This document shows, piece after piece, positions 41,933 through 47,580 of a stretch of DNA of 47,580 nucleotides. The notes beneath the pieces were generated by a model that was not told where the DNA came from, did no database searches, and saw only the letters and a program-made list of their open reading frames with translations. The stretch is from Desulfobotulus pelophilus (GTDB taxonomy: Bacteria; Desulfobacterota; Desulfobacteria; Desulfobacterales; ASO4-4), in the NCBI RefSeq assembly GCF_026155325.1, contig NZ_JAPFPW010000022.1, positions 1-47,580 on the forward strand. The letters run 5' to 3'. How positions within the stretch are numbered: position 1 is the stretch's first letter; every line of letters begins with the position of its first letter. The translations under genes and the position numbers were made by a program.

Positions 41933-43073
41933 GGCTTTTTCCTCTGACATCTATGGATTCTCCAATGAGCTCCAGGGTTGTCTGCACCGACTTCAGGGAA
42001 AAACCCAGCATTTTTCTGAACGTTGGTGAGAGCCTGTCCCAGAGCATGCCCGCATCTGCATCGCTTACCGGTACAATGGATGTATGACTGTCTCCCATAA
42101 AAACAAGGCCATCGATGGCAAGGGGGTTACCCGCCATGGGGTGGGCAAGGATACTGTCTTCGGCAAAAGATGCCAGTTCCCATGTGACGTCTTTCCCTTT
42201 ATAGGCCAGAATGGCCCGCCCTCCCTTTACACAGAAAAAAGATCCTGAAGAAAGGGTGCCTGAGGCCTGCAGGACAGTCCATGATTTCGGTATTTCCGAA
42301 GACAGGGAAAGGGACGACCGAAGCCTTGCGAGAGTTTCGCCAAGCTGAGTCAGTTCTTTGTCCACATCCAGAAAAAGCTGCTGGAAAAAAGGAGAAAAAG
42401 TTGTGTATTCACGGGCGAGCCTCTGGGCATCCAGAACTCCCAGCAATACCTCACCAACCGCATGTACGGATGCATTTCTGGGGCGATTCATGAGGGAAAA
42501 AGTGGCAGCGCTTCCGATAAAAGCACCCTTGCCAAGGCAGAAAAGGGGTATGCTCCGCCCCCCTATTTCCCTGTGGGTGCGGACTTTCCCCTCCAGAATA
42601 ACCCATAGCCATGAACCAAAACGCCCCTGACGCACCACCACGCTGCCGTCCCGGTGGAACTCTTCATCGACAATATCACTGTACTCAATGGATGGGCCTT
42701 TGAGAAAGGGCTCTTTACCTGACGAGCTGTGATGAAAGGACTGTTCTTCCCGGGACTCATCCACCCGGCGGAGAGCATCCAGAAGAAGCCCTGTGAGATT
42801 TCGGTGGATCTCTCTGGAAGCTGGGCCAGTCCCCGGAAGAAAAAGGAAATCCCCATCCTGCCAGGTAAACAGTTCATGGAAAGCCTTTTCACCGGAAAGT
42901 CCCCCCTGGCGGGCATCAAAAACATCTCCGTTTTTCATGTTAATGACACCTTCCGCACCATTTTCCGCAAAAATGCGAACCTCACCACTGGCTACAGCGG
43001 TTCCGAGAAACTGAAGAAGGTCAGCAAGACTGATAAAAGACAGCTTGCCTGAAAGGACGTCTGATTTTGGCAT
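41907..43073 (-). CDS. DUF4388 / cyclic-nucleotide-binding domain protein
   Basis: 388 residues: a DUF4388 domain (about 8-110, LSGKLSFISLADLLQFLGTAVASG split in two parts, NGDVFDARQGGLSGEKAF), then a cNMP/CRP-like beta-roll (about 130-250, VVVRQGRFGSWLWVILEGKV and GKGAFIGSAATFSL), and a second beta-rich part to about 370. No helix-turn-helix follows, so it is not a CRP-type transcription factor. The ATG at 43073 has GGAAA; a TTG six codons earlier lacks an SD. It lies 41 bp after the GTPase gene. Confidence 0.85.
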   Translation of the reverse strand: MPKSDVLSGKLSFISLADLLQFLGTAVASGEVRIFAENGAEGVINMKNGDVFDARQGGLSGEKAFHELFTWQDGDFLFLPGTGPASREIHRNLTGLLLDALRRVDESREEQSFHHSSSGKEPFLKGPSIEYSDIVDEEFHRDGSVVVRQGRFGSWLWVILEGKVRTHREIGGRSIPLFCLGKGAFIGSAATFSLMNRPRNASVHAVGEVLLGVLDAQRLAREYTTFSPFFQQLFLDVDKELTQLGETLARLRSSLSLSSEIPKSWTVLQASGTLSSGSFFCVKGGRAILAYKGKDVTWELASFAEDSILAHPMAGNPLAIDGLVFMGDSHTSIVPVSDADAGMLWDRLSPTFRKMLGFSLKSVQTTLELIGESIDVRGKSHDTDPESI

Positions 43074-43114
43074 CGGTATTTCCAGAATCAATCATGGCCG
43101 TTTACGGACAGACT

Positions 43115-43732
43115 TTATTTTTTCGCCCAGTCCAGTTCTTTCTGCAGATGTCTGAGTGTGCTTTCTATGCAGGCTTTGAGTGTCTTTCCAACCCCTTCTC
43201 CGGTTACCGCACTGGCGGCAAAGGAAGGAACCTTCAGCTGGCGGTTGAGATCCCTTTCCATCTGAGCAATGGACATGACGGGCAGCCCTTCTCTGGCCAG
43301 GTCCCGCTTGTTGTACTGCATGACCAGAGGAACCCGTGCGATATTCAATCCGTAGGATTTGAGATTTTCATGCAGATCCTTCAGGGAGAGCATGTTTTTT
43401 TCCCTGCGAACCGTAAGGGAGTCAGCAACAAAGACAAGGCCATCCGCCCCTTTCAGAACCAGTTTTCGCGTAGATGCATATTGGGGCTGGCCGGGAACGG
43501 TGAACAGCTGTACCCTGACATCGCAGCCATGAATCTTGCCAAGCCCCATGGGCAGAAAATCAAAGAAAAGGGTCCGGTCTCCCTGAGTATCGATGGAAAC
43601 CAGCTCTCCTTTCATATGCTTCCGGAAAAGTTTGTGTATGGTTTCGAGGTTGGTTGTTTTACCGCATCGGCCCGGGCCATAGTAAACAATTTTACATTCA
43701 ATGACCCGTTGCTGCATGTTAAAAACGGCCAT
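43115..43732 (-). CDS. MglA-type Ras-like GTPase (copy 2)
   Basis: 205 residues. P-loop GPGRCGKT (19-26), GDRTLFFDF, TVPGQPQ, NKRD and ASAVTGEGV, clearly related to copy 1 at 31841-32452 but with Cys in the P-loop. No Roadblock gene is next to it; the regulators may be the DUF4388/cNMP protein or the Roadblock proteins of the other operon. GGAGGGTCTTT precedes the ATG at 43732. Confidence 0.92.
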   Translation of the reverse strand: MAVFNMQQRVIECKIVYYGPGRCGKTTNLETIHKLFRKHMKGELVSIDTQGDRTLFFDFLPMGLGKIHGCDVRVQLFTVPGQPQYASTRKLVLKGADGLVFVADSLTVRREKNMLSLKDLHENLKSYGLNIARVPLVMQYNKRDLAREGLPVMSIAQMERDLNRQLKVPSFAASAVTGEGVGKTLKACIESTLRHLQKELDWAKK

Positions 43733-43795
43733 AAAGACCCTCCAGAATTCCGTTACTCCAACCATGACAATCCGCTGGGACCCTATGGGAAAACA

Positions 43796-44656
43796 TCAGC
43801 CCTTGATTTCTATGTTCAGGCACCAGTCCCCCTTTTTGGGTCCGGCATGAATCTGGTGCTTGGAAGCCACTATTCCTGAACTCCGAAAAACTGCCACTGG
43901 GGAATAGCAGCGCATGTCATTCAGCCGAAGCCCTACCTTCAAGTCATCAATGAGTTTTTTATCTTTACTGGAGATGATCAGACTTACCTGGTTGCCGGAC
44001 TGAAAACTCACATCAAGATCTACCTGATCATTCAAATCCTCCGGAACGTTTTCCAGCCGGATACCCACGGAGCTTACCGGAAGCAGATCCATTTCATTTT
44101 CATCCGCCGGGTCCGCTTCCGATGCCATGCCGGGAATAAGACTTTGGCACCGCACCAGAAACCTTTCGTTGAAATTCCGGCTTTTTTCCCACTTTTTCAG
44201 AAGGTTGACAGCATCATTATCTTTTCCGTCTTTGACCATGGCCGTGATAAGGCCCTTTGCCGCCTCCTCGCCCACTTCTTTTTCCTTTACCAGAGGAGAA
44301 AAGAGAGCAATAGCGGCTGCGTAGGAACCGTAACGTGCAAGAAGCCGTGCCTTTTCCAGTCTCATTTCAAGGGGAATTTCATCGGTATCCGGCAGAAGCG
44401 TTGTAACCAGTTCGGATTCCTCGGCTGTAAAAATTCTGGTTTCATTTTCCTCAGAAACATCGGCCATCTTTCTTTTCAACTCGGAAATACGGGCACGGAT
44501 ATCTGCCTGTAGCGCTTCTTTCTTTTTAAGCCCTGTTATTTGATGGACAAGGATTTCAAGGGTCTCAAAGCGGTTCAGGGCTTCATCGAACAGTCCCTGT
44601 GAAGAATAGAGTCGTGCCTCTTTGAGGATAGTTTGAAAATTCTCTTTCGTCGGCAT
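43796..44656 (-). CDS. TPR-like protein with the PilB-type N-terminal module
   Basis: 286 residues. The first 70 (LKEARLYSSQGLFDEALNRF.. IRARISELKRKMAD) repeat the pattern of the PilB N-terminus in this window (EAEEYYRHGLYTEATQLYEK.. IAERIREIEKKIKEM). The centre is helical; the C-terminal 80 residues look beta-rich (VDLDVSFQSGNQVSLIISSKD). GGGAG precedes the ATG at 44656. It begins the second signalling operon, 63 bp before the GTPase gene. The family name is unknown. Confidence 0.75.
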   Translation of the reverse strand: MPTKENFQTILKEARLYSSQGLFDEALNRFETLEILVHQITGLKKKEALQADIRARISELKRKMADVSEENETRIFTAEESELVTTLLPDTDEIPLEMRLEKARLLARYGSYAAAIALFSPLVKEKEVGEEAAKGLITAMVKDGKDNDAVNLLKKWEKSRNFNERFLVRCQSLIPGMASEADPADENEMDLLPVSSVGIRLENVPEDLNDQVDLDVSFQSGNQVSLIISSKDKKLIDDLKVGLRLNDMRCYSPVAVFRSSGIVASKHQIHAGPKKGDWCLNIEIKG

Positions 44657-44705
44657 GGATTCTCCCGCATAAATGCCTAAATTTAATTTTGAACTTAAAT
44701 ATTCT

Positions 44706-44734
44706 ATACTACCAGAAGCTGATATGGAGCACAA
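44706..44734 (-). promoter_or_regulatory. Candidate promoter of the second signalling operon
   Basis: On the minus strand TTGTGC (44734-44729) and TAGTAT (44711-44706) are 17 bp apart; matches are three and four of six. Transcription would start near 44699, about 43 nt before the ATG at 44656. Confidence 0.4.
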
Positions 44735-44807
44735 TCCTTTAGACTCCAATCCCATAGTCAATTATTTTCCTTTGAATATGTTTTGGCAAGCTCAGAGAAT
44801 CATAACT

Positions 44808-44843
44808 CCATGAAAACGAGCATCATGTCTCCGCTTTTCATGG
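44808..44843. repeat. Inverted repeat in the long spacer
   Basis: CCATGAAAA (44808-44816) and TTTTCATGG (44835-44843) are perfect 9-bp arms, with a further GAG/CTC pair inside. It stands in the 634 bp spacer between the TPR-like and Mqo genes and could be an operator or an RNA hairpin. I see no gene in this spacer. Confidence 0.5.
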
Positions 44844-45133
44844 CAAGAAAGAGGATTATACAGGTAAGCGGCAAACAACTGACAGCAGGAAGCGGCAGCG
44901 TGATATACTTTGTTGCTAACCGGTGCAATTCCCCAACCTGCCAGACAGCCGCACCGATAGGCAGGCCAGATTGTTCTTCTGCTCTCAAGCGCAAAAACCA
45001 TGAATGCGGGACAGAATCATGCACACACATGCCTGCCTTTCACCGGGCTCCGGTGGCGGAAATAACATCTTTGAAATTCCTGCATGCCATATGCTGAGCT
45101 GCGGCTATTTTTTTTTCAAAAAAGCAGCAGGAG

Positions 45134-45160
45134 TTGTCCCCTTTTGATTTTCAGTATAAA
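45134..45160 (+). promoter_or_regulatory. Candidate promoter for the Mqo-family gene
   Basis: TTGTCC (45134-45139) and TATAAA (45155-45160) with a 15-bp spacer, slightly short. It would give a leader of about 120 nt. The CCCCTTT (45138-45144) and AAAGGGG (45171-45177) arms overlap the promoter and could pair. Confidence 0.3.
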
Positions 45161-45290
45161 AGGCTTTTTCAAAGGGGATTTTATTACCGGCTGCGAAGGA
45201 ATCCCGGGGTGGGTGTTCAGGAAGACACCGGCAGAAAGTCAGAAGATCTGGCAGCCCGAAACAGGCCTCAATTATTAAAGGATAACAACA

Positions 45291-46613
45291 ATGGCAACGG
45301 ACCGATATGACGTTCTGATTATTGGCGGGGGGATATCAGGTACATCCCTGCTTTATGAGCTGGCAAGGTATACAGACCTCAAACATATAGGGCTGATTGA
45401 AAAATACAGGGATTTTTCTCTGGTTAATTCCGCTGCAAGCAACAACTCTCAGACTCTGCATTGCGGAGACATAGAAACGAACTACTCTCTGGAAAAAGCC
45501 ATCAAGGTCAACAAAGCTGCCCATATGCTGATTCATTATGCCAAAGCGCAGCAAAACACCCATGCCCTGATGGAGGTCTACTCTAAAATGGTGCTGGGTG
45601 TGGGTCCAGAAGAATGTGCGCTTCTGCGTAGGCGATTTGAGAATTTTACCCCCCATTTTCCGGACATGTGTCTTTGGGAGGAAAAGGATATTGCCCGCAT
45701 TGAGCCGGCTGTTGTCAAGGGTCGGAAGGATGAGATTGTGGCCATTGGTGTGCAAAATCAGTATACAGCTGTGGACTACTATGCCATGGCTCACTCTTTT
45801 GTCCGTAATGCCCGCAGGGAATCCGGAAAAACCGTAGACATACGTCTGAGCGAGCCAGTCCTCAGAATTCGTAAGCAGGAAAACGGATACGACATAACGA
45901 CAGCCCGAGGTAACATTTCTGCAAAATTTGTGGTTGTTTCAGCGGGAGGTCACTCACTGCTTTTTGCGCAGAACATGGGGTATGGACACGAGTTCAGCTG
46001 CCTCCCCGTGGGAGGGTCCTATTACTTTATTCCTCCTTACCTGAGGGGCAAGGTGTACACAGTCCAAAATGACAGACTTCCCTTTGCAGCCATTCACGGA
46101 GACCCTGATTTTGTTGCTCCCGGCATGACCCGCATAGGCCCTACCGCCCTTCTGCTCCCCATGCTGGAGCGATATAACGCCAGAACAATCGTGGATTTTC
46201 TTCGGGTTCTGAAACTGGACACCTCCGTCGCAAGTGTTTTGATGGATCTATACACCGTCCCGGACATCAGAAACTATATCTTCAAAAACTTCCTGTTTGA
46301 AATTCCCTATATCAACCGGAGGCTTTTCCTGAAAGATGTGAAAAAAATTATTCCTTCCGTAAGACTGGAAGACTTGAAATTTGCCAAAGGCTTCGGTGGC
46401 CTGCGTCCCCAGCTGATTGACAAAAAGAAAAAAGAACTTCTCCTTGGTGAGGCGAAGATCGATACGGGAAAAGGGATTACTTTCAACATGACACCATCCC
46501 CGGGAGGAACCGTATGTCTTGATAACGCCCATAAAGACCTTAAAATCATTCAAAATTATCTTGGCTGCACCTTTGACGAAAATCGTTTTACGGAAGAACT
46601 TTTGTTTGGATGA
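45291..46613 (+). CDS. Malate:quinone oxidoreductase-family FAD flavoprotein
   Basis: 440 residues. Rossmann FAD loop IIGGGISGTSLLYELARY (GxGxxG at 12-17), then an Mqo/DAO-type substrate domain with SAASNNSQTLHCGDIETNY, RIEPAV, AVDYYAMAHSFV, SAGGHSLLFAQNMGYG, LPVGGSYYF, TRIGPTALLLP and GFGGLRPQLIDK. This shape resembles the Mqo group of epsilon- and delta-proteobacteria, which oxidise malate and reduce quinone at the membrane. Substrate is not proven. AGGATAACAAC precedes the ATG. It is alone, with a hairpin after it. Confidence 0.85.
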   Translation: MATDRYDVLIIGGGISGTSLLYELARYTDLKHIGLIEKYRDFSLVNSAASNNSQTLHCGDIETNYSLEKAIKVNKAAHMLIHYAKAQQNTHALMEVYSKMVLGVGPEECALLRRRFENFTPHFPDMCLWEEKDIARIEPAVVKGRKDEIVAIGVQNQYTAVDYYAMAHSFVRNARRESGKTVDIRLSEPVLRIRKQENGYDITTARGNISAKFVVVSAGGHSLLFAQNMGYGHEFSCLPVGGSYYFIPPYLRGKVYTVQNDRLPFAAIHGDPDFVAPGMTRIGPTALLLPMLERYNARTIVDFLRVLKLDTSVASVLMDLYTVPDIRNYIFKNFLFEIPYINRRLFLKDVKKIIPSVRLEDLKFAKGFGGLRPQLIDKKKKELLLGEAKIDTGKGITFNMTPSPGGTVCLDNAHKDLKIIQNYLGCTFDENRFTEELLFG

Positions 46614-46635
46614 CATGAAGGGACAGCATAAATAA

Positions 46636-46671
46636 TACAGGCTGCACCCTGGGGATGGGGTGCAGCCTGTA
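46636..46671 (+). terminator. Terminator hairpin after the Mqo gene
   Basis: TACAGGCTGCACCC (46636-46649) pairs with GGGTGCAGCCTGTA (46658-46671), 14 bp without mismatch, loop of 8 nt. No T-tract follows. Confidence 0.7.
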
Positions 46672-46919
46672 CAAGGGAGGAAGTTAGGAGTGGGTTGGTG
46701 GTGTACGGTTATGGGTCATAGCAGACCCGTTACAAAGCTTTACCCAATAAACAATGTTTACTCCTGAGTCCTACCTTTCCACATACAGAACATATGTGTC
46801 AAGAAAAAAAACGGATACGATGTATCATAGGGGAAATATCAGGTATCAGGATATCTACCCCATCCCGGCCTTCCTGGGCCGCATTCAGATCCATGGACAG
46901 AAGAGTAAAGGAGGAACCA

Positions 46920-47303
46920 ATGCCGAAAGTTCGGATCCGCCAGTATAAAGGAACCAGTGATGAAGAAGTGGGTATGGCAATCACCTCAATGGCAAGCCCC
47001 ATGCTCTCGGCCTGTAATGGAGAAATGGAACTGATGGCTGCTTTTGCTGAACTGACGGTTGCCGGGTGGAATCTGTCTCTGGAACCGTCAGGGGATGATG
47101 GTTATGCGGCACGCATTGAGAGCCATTTGCCTGCCCGGCTGGCGGGAGAGCAGCGCCAGGTCCTTTATGCATTCATGGAAACGGTTATCCGGAAGCGGCA
47201 AAATAAATATCCGGGTATTCTGAAAGGAATTATTCATCATGAAATCTGTATGGACCCGGAACCCGGAATACGGGTAAGCACCCTTCCTGTACGACCTTTG
47301 TAA
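46920..47303 (+). CDS. Unknown small cytosolic protein
   Basis: 127 residues from ATG 46920, which follows AAAGGAGGAACC, an excellent SD. It is mixed alpha/beta, with LMAAFAELTVAGWNLSLEPSGDDGYAARIE and a helix FMETVIRKRQNKYPG. No signal, membrane segment or known motif. The 306 bp before it (46614-46919) hold only the hairpin and the palindrome TAAACA-A-TGTTTA at 46748-46760, a possible operator. In 47304-47520 I see nothing that I can support. Confidence 0.7.
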   Translation: MPKVRIRQYKGTSDEEVGMAITSMASPMLSACNGEMELMAAFAELTVAGWNLSLEPSGDDGYAARIESHLPARLAGEQRQVLYAFMETVIRKRQNKYPGILKGIIHHEICMDPEPGIRVSTLPVRPL

Positions 47304-47523
47304 GTCCCATCTTTACCATCCGATGCTAATAGAATATACCGGCTGCCAAACATGATGACAGCAGGTGTAAAAAACCGGAGACTTCCTTGGGCCAAAACAG
47401 GGGGAAGCAACCGCATATTTTTTTATTACCACTGCGATACCATGAGCATAAGCTTTTGTTTTTGTGTTTAATTGCGCAGCATAGCACGCTCTGCACATTC
47501 GAAGGCATGATTATTGCTAATCA

Positions 47524-47580
47524 TTAAAGAAGAGATCCGTTCATTTCATAACCAGACTTTAGCCCATCAACCCAGGCCTT
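47524..47580 (-). CDS. Possible C-terminal end of a gene entering from the right
   Basis: The minus strand is open for 18 codons from the window edge (KAWVDGLKSGYEMNGSLL) to a TAA at 47524-47526. The composition looks protein-like, but the fragment is too short for any family or for proof that it is coding. Confidence 0.25.
   Translation of the reverse strand, partial: KAWVDGLKSGYEMNGSLL

Noticed and set aside
44920-44960. Cobalamin riboswitch core (GGTGCAATTCC)
   Set aside because: The expected boxes on either side match only in part and the 3' box is about 310 nt away. I keep it as a check in the findings, not as a feature.
1-47580. CRISPR array, prophage or integrative element
   Set aside because: No regularly spaced repeats, integrase, phage structural genes, tRNA-adjacent direct repeats or sharp composition change were seen.

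Overview
The window looks like a chromosomal piece of a Gram-negative member of the Desulfobacterota (former Deltaproteobacteria), probably a Desulfobacterales-type anaerobe. The genus cannot be fixed from sequence reading alone. Pointers are the DUF4388, Roadblock/LC7, MglA-type GTPase and MJ0042 zinc-ribbon proteins, the xseA-xseB-ispA-dxs-tlyA gene order, and outer-membrane proteins (FadL type, porin). No rRNA, tRNA, CRISPR array, intact insertion sequence or prophage was seen. Most of the DNA is tightly packed coding sequence, about 45 genes. I trimmed many gene starts to the first start codon with a Shine-Dalgarno (SD) sequence.

Layout. (1) 1-2730: 3' end of a sigma-54 activator, a FadL-type outer-membrane transporter with a candidate sigma-54 promoter, a DUF4389 membrane protein and a strong terminator. 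(2) 2850-6264: avtA facing recX, a small helical protein, and a second class I aminotransferase. (3) 6265-6555: spacer with an IS200/IS605-like end hairpin. (4) 13925 down to 6556, minus strand: xseA-xseB-ispA-dxs-tlyA and an EF-G-like GTPase, with 4-8 bp overlaps among the first five. (5) 14526-15209: a Bax-inhibitor-1 family protein behind a 600 bp AT-rich spacer. (6) 15326-21138: sugar phosphate and sugar nucleotide genes (bifunctional mannose enzyme, glmM, a left-handed beta-helix protein, pgi). (7) fabH, an unknown gene and a secreted nuclease. (8) 32867 down to 23766, minus strand: about 9 kb with ten genes for polarity or pilus signalling (Roadblock, MglA-type GTPase, unknown, winged-helix protein, zinc-ribbon/HAMP sensor, DUF4388-like protein, pseudo-receiver, Roadblock-like protein, PilB/GspE ATPase, PilZ protein). 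(9) 33321-34526: a periplasmic binding protein. (10) 39951 down to 34785: an envelope cluster (small phosphate-type binding protein, porin, YadA-head/tail-fibre-like secreted protein, and a pseudocaspase-PEGA-FGE-fold protein). (11) 44656 down to 40112: a second signalling operon (TPR-like protein, second MglA-type GTPase, DUF4388/cNMP-binding protein, PilZ protein, YfcE-type phosphodiesterase) ending in purC. (12) 45291-46613: an Mqo-family flavoprotein, then an unknown small gene.

How the genes work together. Regions 8 and 11 share parts: an MglA-type GTPase, DUF4388, PilZ, and the same N-terminal helical module in PilB and in the 286-residue protein. They may form one distributed network that links small GTPases and c-di-GMP to a type IV pilus or type II secretion ATPase. 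This is the best candidate for an incompletely described system. Several members have lost catalytic or phospho-acceptor residues: the receiver (Asp to Glu), the caspase-like protein (His and Cys lost), and, outside these clusters, the EF-G-like protein (switch II His to Asn). The window is therefore rich in proteins that bind or signal rather than catalyse.
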